Source: Anaerofilum faecale | GTDB lineage: Bacteria > Bacillota > Clostridia > Oscillospirales > Ruminococcaceae | Length of the DNA: 64,000 nt | Assembly (NCBI GenBank): GCA_019114265.1 | Contig: DXFV01000012.1 | Coordinates: 1 to 64,000 of the forward strand | Direction of reading: 5' to 3' | In this document: one piece after another, positions 42,818 through 50,982 of the stretch | Numbering within the stretch: position 1 is the first letter of the stretch | How the letters are laid out: the number at the start of each line of letters is the position of its first letter | Made by a program: the position numbers and the translations under genes | The notes under the pieces: model-generated | Databases searched by the model: none | What the model saw: only the letters and a program-made list of their open reading frames with translations | What the model was told of the DNA's origin: nothing

Positions 42818-43639
42818 TCATCCCAGCGCCAGCACCTGCCGCACGGCGGCATCGTCCAGCTGCGGGAAGGGCACCACCGGCGCAGGCGCTCCGTCTGCCG
42901 GGCGCAGCGCCAGGCCCCAGGTGCCCAGCCCGTACCAGCTGCCGTTTTTGTAGCCGGTGTCCGGCTGGACGCCCTGCATCGCAAATCCCATCGCCCGGTG
43001 CAGCCCCTCGCTGGCGGGGTTCGGGATGGTCACCAGCGCGTAGGCGTTGTGCACCCCCTGCAGCTCCAGCAGGGCCAGCAGCGCGCCGTACAGGCGGCGG
43101 CCCCGCCCGGCGCCCGCCGCATCGTGCGCCAGATAGATGGTGGTCTCCACGTCCCAGGCGTAGGCTTCCCGCTCCTTCCAGCGGTGGGCGCAGGCAAATC
43201 CCAGCAGCCGCCCGGTGCGGTCTTTCAACAAAAGAAAGGGATAGGCGGCCGCGCTTTCGGCCACCCAGCGGGCGTATTCCTCCCCGCCGGGCAGGCTGGT
43301 GGCGAAGGTGGCCGCCGAGTGCTCCACATACCATCCGTACAGCTGCCGGATGGCGGGGGCGTCCTCCGCGCGCGCCAGCGACAGGCGCTCGTTTTTCCAG
43401 CCCTCGCACAGCGCCAGCTTCTGCGCGCGGGGCAGCTTTTTCAGCGCCGCCTCCCGCCGCAGCGCCATCCCCCGGGACGGCATCGCCTGGGCAAAGGCCA
43501 GCGTCAGCGGGCCGCGCCCGCGGGTGTAGCGCGCGCCCTTTCCCGCCCGGTGGGCGGCAAGGCGGGCGAGGGGGTCGGGCGAATAACCGGCGTAGAGGCT
43601 GCCGTCGCCGCAGCGCACCAGATAGGCGAACTGGCTCAC
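42818..43639 (-). CDS. GIY-YIG nuclease domain fused to a GNAT acetyltransferase
   Basis: Protein of 273 residues with two joined domains. Residues 1-80 are a GIY-YIG domain of the UvrC/URI type: FAYLVRCGDGSLYAGYSPDP (the GIY...YIG pair read as YLV and YAG), ARLAAHRAGKGARYTRGRGP with the conserved Arg, and SRGMALRREAALKKL with the metal-binding Glu. Residues about 85-273 are a phosphinothricin-type GNAT: RLSLARAEDAPAIRQLYGWY, YLAHDAAGAGRGRRLYGALL (acetyl-CoA loop) and ASEGLHRAMGFAMQGV. GTG at 43639 overlaps the stop of the MYG1-like gene (GTGA). The frame has no stop between the domains, so the fusion is direct. The biological role is unknown. Confidence 0.82.
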   Translation of the reverse strand: MSQFAYLVRCGDGSLYAGYSPDPLARLAAHRAGKGARYTRGRGPLTLAFAQAMPSRGMALRREAALKKLPRAQKLALCEGWKNERLSLARAEDAPAIRQLYGWYVEHSAATFATSLPGGEEYARWVAESAAAYPFLLLKDRTGRLLGFACAHRWKEREAYAWDVETTIYLAHDAAGAGRGRRLYGALLALLELQGVHNAYALVTIPNPASEGLHRAMGFAMQGVQPDTGYKNGSWYGLGTWGLALRPADGAPAPVVPFPQLDDAAVRQVLALG

Positions 43640-44466
43640 ACCGATTCCCCCGCTGCAATGGCCGCGCGGCAGGCCGCCAGCGCGTCCTGCTTGGTTTCGG
43701 CGGTGATGAGGAACCGGCTGGCGTGGCAGAACCGCAGCCCCGCGATGCCGGAGAGCTCGGCCAGCTTTTCGGCCGGCTGCCCGGCCCAGGCGGCGGGGAA
43801 GGGCACCTTCAGACGGCGGGTCTGGCGGTCGTTCACCCCCTGCGCCGCAAAGCCGCCCCGCTGGCTGGGATACACCACGAATCGGATGTCCGCCTCGGGG
43901 GGCAGCAGCGTTTTCCAGGGCGCGTAGCGGGACAGCACCAGGATGCCGTCCCGCGCGCCGGGCAGCGCGCGCGCCACCAGCTCTTTGGCGCGCTGCACCG
44001 CCCGCACCTGCTCCAGCTGGTTTTCCAGGATCTGTGAAGCGAACTGCACCGCCCGCTCGAAGCACTCGTCGGCGCTCTCGGCGCTGTCCCACACCGGGTT
44101 GAAGCTGCCGATGGCGTCGGCCAGGGCGTTGTCGGCGCCGGTGCAGTCGTTCACGTCCAGGTTCTGCACGAACCGCTCGTCCAGCCAGGCCGCGCCGTCC
44201 CTGCCCACCAGCTCGGGGCCCAGCACCTGCCACAGCAGGCCGAAGGCCGCGTAGGGGTTGCCGTTGGGGCGCACCGGGCTGCCCGCGGCGTGGTGGTCGA
44301 ACATGCCGTCGCCGATGTCGAACACGAGGCCGTCGAAGTTTTCCGGCACCGCAAAGCCGCGCAGGATGCGGATGTCGGGGCGGATATGCCGCAGCAGCGC
44401 GGCCGAAAACACGTCGTCGGCGTGGAATTTGCCGCCGTGTGTGAATGCCTGTGCAGGCAGTTTCAT
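43636..44466 (-). CDS. MYG1/DHH-family protein
   Basis: Predicted metal-dependent phosphohydrolase of the MYG1 (UPF0160) family, 276 residues. The N-terminal metal motifs are FTHGGKFHADDVFSAALL and FDIGDGMFDHHAAGSP (the DHH triad); DVNDCTGADNALADAIGSFN and the C-terminal VYPSQRGGFAAQGV, RFCHASRFLI also fit. Eukaryotic MYG1 is a 3'-5' RNA exonuclease. The Met at 44466 is preferred because GAGGG is 7 nt upstream; a Met two codons earlier abuts the ribosome site. It is coupled with the GIY-YIG/GNAT gene downstream, suggesting a shared nucleic-acid role. Confidence 0.85.
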   Translation of the reverse strand: MKLPAQAFTHGGKFHADDVFSAALLRHIRPDIRILRGFAVPENFDGLVFDIGDGMFDHHAAGSPVRPNGNPYAAFGLLWQVLGPELVGRDGAAWLDERFVQNLDVNDCTGADNALADAIGSFNPVWDSAESADECFERAVQFASQILENQLEQVRAVQRAKELVARALPGARDGILVLSRYAPWKTLLPPEADIRFVVYPSQRGGFAAQGVNDRQTRRLKVPFPAAWAGQPAEKLAELSGIAGLRFCHASRFLITAETKQDALAACRAAIAAGESV

Positions 44467-44497
44467 AACCATCCCTCATTTCAGTGTAGTATCTATT

Positions 44498-44506
44498 AGT
44501 ATACCA
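44498..44506 (-). promoter_or_regulatory. Extended -10 promoter of the MYG1-like operon
   Basis: Minus-strand TGGTATACT, 32 nt before the start. No good -35. Confidence 0.6.
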
Positions 44507-44529
44507 CATTTCGCCCCCCGCGGCATACC

Positions 44530-44559
44530 CTGACAAGCACCCGCGTACTATGCTACAAT
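44530..44559 (+). promoter_or_regulatory. Promoter of the amidase gene
   Basis: CTGACA (44530-44535), 18-nt spacer, TGCTACAAT (TACAAT at 44554-44559), 30 nt before the start. Confidence 0.68.
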
Positions 44560-44589
44560 AAGACAAACCAAACAAGGAGCGTGTGCCCC

Positions 44590-46515
44590 ATGAAACACCG
44601 TTTTGTCCTCCTGTGTGCGCTGGCCGCCCTGCTGGCGGCGGTCTGGCTGCTGCTGCGCACCCCCGCGCCGCCCGCCCTGTCTGCCAACGCCCGCGCGCTG
44701 GTGCTGGGCGACAGCTTCCTGTCCGCGCTGGCCGCCGGCGACCCCAACGCGCTGGCCAGAAACGCCGTCGAACAGGCGGCGTCCGCCGGGGCGTCCTGCA
44801 TCCTGTGCCCCGCCGATGCCGGGGAGGGGTTCCTGCGGCAGCTGTCCCGCCGGGCGGCGCGGGAGGAGATGGCGGTGGGCCTTGTGGCCGCTTCGGACGC
44901 CCCGCTGCCGGACGGCATCCCGCTGGCCGGGCGGTGGGTGCAGGAGGAGAGCGGCTATGCGCCGCTGGAGGAGGGCCTGCCCCGCTTCGACCAGCCCGAC
45001 GAGACCGGCGCCTTCTACGCCGCCTGGGCGTGCGGGACGCTGGAGGGGACGGTGGCGGCGGTGTGGAACGGGCCGTCCTACACGGGGCTGCTGGCCCAGC
45101 TGGAGACCGCCGCCCCGCCCGACGTCTCGCTGCACATCCCCGCCGACCCGGCCATCCGCCTGCCCGCCGCGGGCTACATCACCTCGTCCGACACCTGCTG
45201 GGTGAGCGGCACCGCCGACCCGTCCGCCCCCGCCGATCTGAACGGCACGCCGGTGACGGTGAACGCGGGCGGCTTCTGGGGGGCGGCCGTGCCGCTGGCG
45301 GAGGGGGAGAACACCTTCACCCTCACCCAGAACGGGGTCAGCTCCACGCTGGTGGTCACCCGCATCCCGCCCACCGGCGGCACGGTGGAAGGCCCCTTTG
45401 CCGACGACAGCGTCCCCGCGCCCGAGGGGGCCGGGGTGAAGATCACCTCCTCGCTGGCCAGCCTGCTGGCCGACCCGGCCGACGCCTCCTCCATCCTGCA
45501 GACGGTCTACGCCGGGGCCTGTGCGCCGGTGCTGGAGAGCCGCCAGGTGCAGGTGGGCGCCCAGCTCACCTACGCCTACCGCACGGCGGGCGGCTGGGTG
45601 CGCTCGTCCGACTGCGCCCTGACCGACAGCGGCGTCTGCACGGTGACGGCGGTGCGGCGGGAGGTCTCGGCGCGGGAGGAGCGCCTGCTGTTCGCGGGGG
45701 GAAGCCCGGCGGTGCTGGCGGAGCGCACCGACACCTCTCTCACCCTCACGCTGGCGGGGGCGTCGTACGATGGGCAGCTGCCGGCGGGCGGCTTCGGCGG
45801 CGCCCTGACGGCGGGCGAAGGCGGCCTTGTGCTGACCCTGACCTGCGACAGCGGCGCGCTGTGGGGCTGGGGAGTGGACTACACCGACGAGGGCACCGTC
45901 ATCACCCTGCGCCGTCCGCCGCGGCTCTCGGCCGACCCGGCGAGACCGCTGGAGGGGCTGGTGGTGCTGCTGGACCCCGGCCACGGCGGGGAGGACCTGG
46001 GCGCGATGGGCCCGGCCGGCGCCGACGGTGCGGCCGAGAAGGACCTGAACCTGGCGGCGGCGAACGCGGCGGCGGCCCGCCTGCGGCAGATGGGCGCGAC
46101 GGTGGAGCTGACCCGCACCGGCGACACCTTCCCCACCCTGGCCCAGCGCAGCGAGCTGCTGCGGCAGACAAAGCCGGATATTTTCGTCTCGGTGCACCAC
46201 AACAGCATGCCGCTGGACCGCGACCTCTGGGGCACCAGCGGGGTGGAGTGCTACTCCTTCTACCCGTCCGGGCAGGCGCTGGCGGGGTATCTGACGGCGG
46301 AGGTGTCGGCCTGCACCGGCCGGGCCGACCGCGGCGCAAAGGAGGATTATTTCTATGTCACGCGGTCGGACCTGTGCCCGGCGGTGCTGCTGGAGGTGGG
46401 ATTCGTGCCCAACCCCGACGAGTTCGCCGCCTGCTCCGACCCCGCCACCCTGCACCGCACCGGCTGGGCCATCGCGGCGGGCATCCGCCGCGCGGTGCTC
46501 GGGGCAGGGGAGTGA
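44590..46515 (+). CDS. N-acetylmuramoyl-L-alanine amidase (Amidase_3)
   Basis: Zinc-dependent peptidoglycan amidase of 641 residues. A signal or anchor helix (residues 1-22, KHRFVLLCALAALLAAVWLLL) is followed by a long extracellular region with beta-domain patterns (about 25-440) of no recognised family. Last comes the C-terminal Amidase_3 domain with VVLLDPGHGGEDLGAMG (zinc His), AEKDLNLAAANAAAARL (zinc Glu), FVSVHHNSM (zinc His) and AVLLEVGFVPNPDEF (catalytic Glu). The ATG at 44590 is chosen over an upstream GTG that abuts AGGAG. The N-terminal region may bind wall polymers. It is alone in its unit. Confidence 0.9.
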   Translation: MKHRFVLLCALAALLAAVWLLLRTPAPPALSANARALVLGDSFLSALAAGDPNALARNAVEQAASAGASCILCPADAGEGFLRQLSRRAAREEMAVGLVAASDAPLPDGIPLAGRWVQEESGYAPLEEGLPRFDQPDETGAFYAAWACGTLEGTVAAVWNGPSYTGLLAQLETAAPPDVSLHIPADPAIRLPAAGYITSSDTCWVSGTADPSAPADLNGTPVTVNAGGFWGAAVPLAEGENTFTLTQNGVSSTLVVTRIPPTGGTVEGPFADDSVPAPEGAGVKITSSLASLLADPADASSILQTVYAGACAPVLESRQVQVGAQLTYAYRTAGGWVRSSDCALTDSGVCTVTAVRREVSAREERLLFAGGSPAVLAERTDTSLTLTLAGASYDGQLPAGGFGGALTAGEGGLVLTLTCDSGALWGWGVDYTDEGTVITLRRPPRLSADPARPLEGLVVLLDPGHGGEDLGAMGPAGADGAAEKDLNLAAANAAAARLRQMGATVELTRTGDTFPTLAQRSELLRQTKPDIFVSVHHNSMPLDRDLWGTSGVECYSFYPSGQALAGYLTAEVSACTGRADRGAKEDYFYVTRSDLCPAVLLEVGFVPNPDEFAACSDPATLHRTGWAIAAGIRRAVLGAGE

Positions 46516-46560
46516 CGGTTCCGGTGTGTGGCCGGGAGGGCGCCGGCGTTTTTTTGCAAA

Positions 46561-46748
46561 GGCTTCCCCCTCGGGGGGAAGCTGTCGCCGCATGGCGACG
46601 GATGAGGGGAAGGCTTCCGGTTCCAACAATCCCCCGCAAAGCGGTTTCGACAAGTTGACGGCCGCCCCCACCGGCGGGCTTTGTGCAGGTGGGAAAGACC
46701 CGACCTCATCCGCCCCCTTCGGGGGCACCTTCCCCTGCCAGGGGAAGG
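46561..46748. repeat. Composite repeat B-spacer-A
   Basis: The longest composite, 188 bp: B at 46561-46610 (hairpins CTTCCCCCTCGGGGGGAAG and GTCGCCGCATGGCGAC, GATGAGG), a 93-nt spacer, A at 46704-46748. The spacer contains GCTTTGTGCAGGTGGGAAAG, the motif shared by other copies. It fills most of the 320-base gap between the convergent amidase and ABC-transporter genes; the rest holds the terminator at 46790. Confidence 0.9.
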
Positions 46749-46789
46749 CGTTCGGTACGAACGAACTTCCCGCCAGCCAAAAACAAACC

Positions 46790-46821
46790 AGCGCCGTGTC
46801 CGGCATGCCGGACACGGCGCT
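46790..46821 (-). terminator. Terminator of the amino-acid ABC operon
   Basis: A perfect 32-bp palindrome (centre GGCATGCC) with GGTTTGTTTTTGG following on the minus strand; on the plus strand GTCTGTTTTCG follows. It lies 14 nt past the ATPase stop. Confidence 0.85.
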
Positions 46822-46835
46822 GTCTGTTTTCGTTT

Positions 46836-47624
46836 TCACATCTCCTGCCCGGCCTGCAGGAAGGCGCGGGTCTTGGCGCTCTTGGGCGCGCCGAACACCT
46901 CCTCCGGGGTGCCCTGCTCCTCGATCACGCCGTCCGCCATGAAGATCACCCGGTCGGATACATTCCGGGCAAACTCCATCTCGTGGGTCACCACGATCAT
47001 GGTGGTGCTGGCGTTTTTCAGCTCCCGGATCACCCGCAGCACCTCGCCGGTCAGCTCGGGGTCCAGCGCGCTGGTCGGCTCGTCGAAACACAGGATGTCC
47101 GGCTCCAGCGCCAGCGCCCGCGCGATCGCCACCCGCTGCTGCTGCCCGCCCGACAGCTGGCAGGGATAGTGGTCCATCTTGTTCTCCAGCCCCACCCGCG
47201 CCAGCAGCTCCTTTGCGCGGGCGCGGTTCGCCTGCAGCTCGGCCTTCGAGGCGCGGCGCTTTTCCTGTTTGGCGGCCTCTTTGGTGTGCAGGTCCATCGC
47301 CAGCGTCACGTTCTCCAGCGCCGTGTACTGCGGGAACAGGTTGAACGACTGGAACACCAGCCCGAAATGCAGCCGCTTTCTGCGGATGTCGGCGGCGCTG
47401 CCGGCGTTTTGCCCGGCGTCGAACAGGGTCTCCCCGTTCACCTCGATGCGGCCGCGGTCGGCCGTTTCCAGAAAGTTCAGGCAGCGCAGCAGCGTGGTCT
47501 TTCCGCTGCCCGACGACCCGATGATCGACAGCACCTCGCCCTTTTCCAGCGCGAAGCCGATGCCGCGCAGCACCTGCGTTTTTCCAAAGGACTTCTCCAG
47601 CCCCTCCACCTTCAGCACAGCCAT
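46836..47624 (-). CDS. Polar amino acid ABC transporter, ATP-binding protein
   Basis: ATPase of 262 residues of the GlnQ/HisP type. Walker [18 protein letters not shown] (near residue 34-50), Q-loop [18 protein letters not shown], signature [19 protein letters not shown], Walker [16 protein letters not shown], and H-loop [17 protein letters not shown] are all intact. The segment [23 protein letters not shown] is a family insertion. The ATG is chosen for GGAGG 8 nt upstream, within the end of the permease region; the spacing to the permease stop is 4 nt. Last gene of the operon. Confidence 0.94.
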   Translation of the reverse strand: MAVLKVEGLEKSFGKTQVLRGIGFALEKGEVLSIIGSSGSGKTTLLRCLNFLETADRGRIEVNGETLFDAGQNAGSAADIRRKRLHFGLVFQSFNLFPQYTALENVTLAMDLHTKEAAKQEKRRASKAELQANRARAKELLARVGLENKMDHYPCQLSGGQQQRVAIARALALEPDILCFDEPTSALDPELTGEVLRVIRELKNASTTMIVVTHEMEFARNVSDRVIFMADGVIEEQGTPEEVFGAPKSAKTRAFLQAGQEM

Positions 47625-47628
47625 CTCG

Positions 47629-48276
47629 TCAACCTCCAAAATATGCCAGCTTCTTTTCGGCCGCGCCGAACAGCAGCGTCAGTATGCCGCAGAACGCCAG
47701 ATAGAACACGCCGGTGTAGAACAGCGGCCACAAAAGCCCCCACTGCGCCACGATGTCCTGCGCCGATTTGGTCAGCTCCACCACCGCGATCACCCGCGCC
47801 AGCGAGGTGTCCTTCACCAGCGTGATGATCTCGTTGCTCATCGGGGCCAGCACCCGCTTGACCACCTGCAGCAGCGTCACCTTGAAGAAGATCTGGCTGT
47901 CGGTCATGCCCAGCACCTGCCCGGCCTCCTTCTGGCCCTTGGGGATGCTCTGGATGCCGCCGCGGTAGATCTCGGAGAAATAGGCCGCGTAGTTGATGAC
48001 GAACGCCACGATCACCGCCGGCATGCGGGCGTCCAGCGGGATGCCGAAGGCCAGGCCCGGCACATAGAACACGATGATCACCTGCAGCATCAGCGGGGTG
48101 CCGCGGATGATCCACACAAAGGTGCGGGTGAGCCAGCGCAGCGGCGCAAAGCGGCTCATCGAGCCGAAGCACACCACCAGCCCCAGCGGCAGGCTGAACA
48201 CCAGCGTGGCGAAGAACAGCAGGCAGGTATCGCCGAAGCCGTCCAGCAGCTGGCGGTTCACTTCCCAAAACGACAT
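47629..48276 (-). CDS. Polar amino acid ABC transporter, permease
   Basis: Inner-membrane permease of the HisM/GlnP family, 215 residues with about five helices. The typical start [20 protein letters not shown], the [19 protein letters not shown] stretch and the EAA loop [19 protein letters not shown] are present. Only one permease gene is in the operon, so it should form a homodimer. It is preceded by the binding-protein gene with a 72-nt gap and followed by the ATPase gene. Confidence 0.93.
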   Translation of the reverse strand: MSFWEVNRQLLDGFGDTCLLFFATLVFSLPLGLVVCFGSMSRFAPLRWLTRTFVWIIRGTPLMLQVIIVFYVPGLAFGIPLDARMPAVIVAFVINYAAYFSEIYRGGIQSIPKGQKEAGQVLGMTDSQIFFKVTLLQVVKRVLAPMSNEIITLVKDTSLARVIAVVELTKSAQDIVAQWGLLWPLFYTGVFYLAFCGILTLLFGAAEKKLAYFGG

Positions 48277-48348
48277 ACAAAACCCCTCATTTCCAGACCA
48301 GCAGCCGGCCCCCTGCCTTGCAGAGAGCCGGCGCTGTGTGATGCGTAT

Positions 48349-49152
48349 TTATTCCGCCTGCAGTTTCACCAGAACGGAGGGGTATTTCTCGGCCAGCTCG
48401 GCCACCACGCCCTCGTTCGCCAGCTGCTGCAGCGCCTCGTTCACCTTGTCGGCCAGCGGGCTGTCCTTGCGCAAGCCGATGCCGTACTCCTCCTCGCTCA
48501 GCGCGATGCCGTCCACGATCATCAGGTCGTCGTAGCTGGTCCCCTCGCCCACCGACGCCTCGGCCATCACCTGGTCGATCACGGCCACGTCGATGGTGCC
48601 GGATTTCAGCTCCAGCAGGGTGTCGCGCTGGGCGGTCATCGCCACCAGCTCGCCCTGGCTGAGGTTCTCGTCGGCCTCCACCGCCGCCTCGCCGGCGGAA
48701 CCGGCCTCCGCGCCCACCTTCGCGCCCGCCATATCTTCCAGCGTCTGATAGGTGTCGGCGTTGGCGGTGTTGATCACGCACACCTGCGCGTTGCCGCTGT
48801 ACGGGTTGGAGAAGGTGATCTGCTCCTTCAGCTCGTCGGTGATGGTCATGCCGTTCCAGATGCAGTCGATGGATCTGCTCTTCAGCTCCACCACCTTCTG
48901 GTCCCAGTCGATCTCCACGAACTCGGGCGTCAGGCCCAGCTTTTCGCACACCGCCTCGGCCAGCTCGGTGTCGAAGCCGGTGAGGTTGCCGCTCTCGTCC
49001 TTATAGTTCATCGGCTGGTACAGCGTGATGCCGATCTTCAGCGTGCCCTTGTCCTGCACATACTGCCAGTCGTCCTGCCCGGACGCGCCGCAGCCCGCAA
49101 ACAGCACCGCGCCCATCGCCGCGGCCAACACCAGACTCATCAGCTTTTTCAT
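48349..49152 (-). CDS. Polar amino acid ABC transporter, substrate-binding lipoprotein
   Basis: Extracellular binding protein of 267 residues (SBP family 3). Signal peptide and lipobox LFAGC (Cys at residue 21), then the typical WQYVQDKGTLKIGITLYQPM, GFDTELAEAVCEKLGL, DCIWNGMTITDELKEQITFSNPYS and the Arg- or Asp-binding elements of the hinge. AGAKVGAEAGSAGEAAVEA and GIGLRKDSPLADKVNEAL follow. The ligand is not decidable; the family covers glutamine, cystine, arginine and others. First gene of the operon; AAACGAT precedes the ATG, a weak ribosome site. Confidence 0.92.
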   Translation of the reverse strand: MKKLMSLVLAAAMGAVLFAGCGASGQDDWQYVQDKGTLKIGITLYQPMNYKDESGNLTGFDTELAEAVCEKLGLTPEFVEIDWDQKVVELKSRSIDCIWNGMTITDELKEQITFSNPYSGNAQVCVINTANADTYQTLEDMAGAKVGAEAGSAGEAAVEADENLSQGELVAMTAQRDTLLELKSGTIDVAVIDQVMAEASVGEGTSYDDLMIVDGIALSEEEYGIGLRKDSPLADKVNEALQQLANEGVVAELAEKYPSVLVKLQAE

Positions 49153-49335
49153 ATCGTTTTCCCCCTCGTCTTGTGGGACGGCGCTCCGTCCTCTTGCTTT
49201 AGTATTTTAGCAGGGTAAAGTGATGAAGTCAAGGGGAAAGAGGGATTTCCAAAAAAATTTTTTCGTGTGTGTGAAGAAATCGCCCCGCCCGCGTCGTCTT
49301 ATGGGTGTAGGCGAAAGGAGGGAGCGCCCGGCGAT

Positions 49336-49860
49336 ATGACCAACGCACAATTCGGCCAGGTGGTAGAGCAGTATCAGAAGCTGGTATATACCGTATGTTT
49401 TCAGCTGGTGCGCGACCACCACACCGCCGAGGACCTGGCCCAGGAAACATTTTTGTCCGCATACAACCACATCGACCGCTGCCCGCCGGAGCACCTGAAA
49501 CCCTGGCTGGCCCGCATCGCTGCCAACAAGGCCAAAGACCACCTGAAAAGCGCCTACAACCGCCGGGTGGCGGCCACCGACAGCAGCATGCTGCCCGAAA
49601 GCCCTCCGCCGGGCGCGCCCGCGCCGGCCGGCCCCGAGGACATCGCGGTGACCCGCGAGGAGCTGGCGGCCATTCAGGGAATGGTGCACGCCCTGAAGGA
49701 ACCGTATCTGCTGGTGTCCGAGATGTACTTCCTGCAGAACAGGAGCGTGGAGGAGATCAGCCGGGCGCTGGACCGCCCGTCCAAAACCGTCCACACACAG
49801 CTGTACCGGGCGAGGCGCCTGCTGCAGCAGAAGATCCTGGAAAGGAGCGCTGTGCAATGA
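49336..49860 (+). CDS. ECF-type RNA polymerase sigma factor
   Basis: Alternative sigma factor of 174 residues. Region 2 spans about residues 10-75 (FQLVRDHHTAEDLAQETFLSAYNHI, then KPWLARIAANKAKDHLKS), a Pro/Ala-rich linker follows, and region 4 covers about 108-165 (VSEMYFLQNRSVEEISRALD and SKTVHTQLYRARRLLQQKI). The Met at 49336 is chosen because AGGAGG lies about 13 nt upstream and the reading frame before it lies in the promoter region. The anti-sigma gene starts within its stop (ATGA). ECF operons usually drive their own transcription; TGAAGA-N17-CGTC at 49275-49301 is a candidate but is not convincing. Confidence 0.9.
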   Translation: MTNAQFGQVVEQYQKLVYTVCFQLVRDHHTAEDLAQETFLSAYNHIDRCPPEHLKPWLARIAANKAKDHLKSAYNRRVAATDSSMLPESPPPGAPAPAGPEDIAVTREELAAIQGMVHALKEPYLLVSEMYFLQNRSVEEISRALDRPSKTVHTQLYRARRLLQQKILERSAVQ

Positions 49861-50324
49861 ATCTGTTTTTAGACGATGGGCATCTGTCCGACGAAGGCCT
49901 GCGCGCCCTTCTGGACGGCAGCCTGGACGAGATGCAGAACCTGGAGGCCGCCGAACACCTGAGCTTCTGCGACGAATGCCTGGTGCGCTACACGGCCCTG
50001 CTGGAGGGCGGCGAACTGGAGACCCCCGAGACCGACCTCGTGCTGCCGGTGATGCAGCGCATCCGGCGACGGGCGGCGGCGCTGTTCTTCAACCGCTACG
50101 CGGCGGCCGCGGCCGCCGTGGTGCTGGCGGTGGGCCTGTGGGCCAGCGGCGCGTTCCAGGCGCTGGTGCCCCAGCCCAACCCCGACTACCGCCCGTCCGA
50201 CAGCGGGCTGGCGTCCTTCCTGAACGATTTCAGCGGCGCGCTGGACGGCGCGCTGGATACCCTGTCCGCCGGTATCTCCGGCGCCTTCCAGCCGAAAGGC
50301 CAATCCACCGACAAAGGAGAATAA
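49857..50324 (+). CDS. Anti-sigma factor with ZAS-type zinc motif
   Basis: Membrane-bound anti-sigma factor of 155 residues. The N-terminal cytosolic part carries a ZAS-type motif, HLSFCDECLVRYTAL (H-x3-C-x2-C, residues 38-45). One membrane helix lies at about 79-100 and an extracytoplasmic tail follows to the end. It should sequester the ECF sigma factor until a cell-envelope signal removes it. Start and sigma stop overlap by ATGA, and the next gene begins 3 nt after its stop. Confidence 0.88.
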   Translation: MNLFLDDGHLSDEGLRALLDGSLDEMQNLEAAEHLSFCDECLVRYTALLEGGELETPETDLVLPVMQRIRRRAAALFFNRYAAAAAAVVLAVGLWASGAFQALVPQPNPDYRPSDSGLASFLNDFSGALDGALDTLSAGISGAFQPKGQSTDKGE

Positions 50325-50327
50325 ATC

Positions 50328-50882
50328 ATGAAAAAAAGCTCGTTTTTGACCTTCTGCTTTTCCTTCATTCCCGGCGCGGGCGCGATGTATCTGGGATATA
50401 TGAAGCGCGGCCTGGGGCTGATCACCCTGTTCTGCCTGTCCATCATGGCCACCGCGGTGATCCCGCTGTGCGGTTTTGCCATCCCGGTGATCTGGATGTA
50501 TTCCTTCTTCGACACCTACAACCTGCGCTCCCAGCTGTGGAACGGCACCGCTCCCGCCGACGGATTCCCCCTGCTGGACGGCAGCCTCAAGGGCGTGAAC
50601 CTGAAGGCCAACGGCCTGAACAAGTTGCTGGGCGCCGGCCTGATCCTGGTGGGCGGCTGGATGATCCTGCAGAGCTTTGTGCAGCCCATCCTCTACGACC
50701 TGGCGCTGCACTTCAACCTGCCCATGCTGGGGAACCTGCTGGGCGACCTGTGGCGCCTGCTCATCAGCGTGCTGCTGATCTGGCTGGGCGTGCGCCTTGC
50801 CTTCGGCGGCCGCAAAAGAAAGCAGCTGCCCCCGCCCGACTTCACCGAATTCAAAGGAGACTATCCCGATGACAAGAATTAA
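50328..50882 (+). CDS. TM2-like membrane protein of the ECF operon
   Basis: Membrane protein of 184 residues with four hydrophobic helices. The first part (FLTFCFSFIPGAGAMYLGYM, then KRGLGLITLFCLSI) resembles the TM2/DUF5683 pattern of Gly-rich helix pairs, and residues 100-165 form two more helices. The function is unknown. GGAG 9 nt before the ATG; it lies 3 nt after the anti-sigma gene. Probable envelope-stress target or sensor. Confidence 0.75.
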   Translation: MKKSSFLTFCFSFIPGAGAMYLGYMKRGLGLITLFCLSIMATAVIPLCGFAIPVIWMYSFFDTYNLRSQLWNGTAPADGFPLLDGSLKGVNLKANGLNKLLGAGLILVGGWMILQSFVQPILYDLALHFNLPMLGNLLGDLWRLLISVLLIWLGVRLAFGGRKRKQLPPPDFTEFKGDYPDDKN

Positions 50883-50955
50883 ACACGCCCTGCGCTTTGC
50901 CGGCTGCGCCGTCTGCTATGCGGCCGCTTCGATGTGGCTGCTGTTCGGCCGGTGA
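50869..50955 (+). CDS. 28-residue membrane peptide of the ECF operon
   Basis: A short gene overlapping the end of the TM2-like gene, starting ATGACAAGAATT. AAAGGAG lies 9-10 nt before the ATG, the best ribosome site spacing in the operon. The peptide (MTRIKHALRFAGCAVCYAAA and onward, ending LLFGR) is one amphipathic or membrane helix with two cysteines. The next gene starts 27 nt later. Too short for family recognition. Confidence 0.5.
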   Translation: MTRIKHALRFAGCAVCYAAASMWLLFGR

Positions 50956-50982
50956 GCCGCAGCCTACCAAGGAGGAACGAAG

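Noticed and set aside
49275..49301. TGAAGA-N17-CGTC as an ECF-sigma-dependent promoter.
   Set aside because: Matches are partial and no other copy in the window supports the motif. Kept only as a mention.
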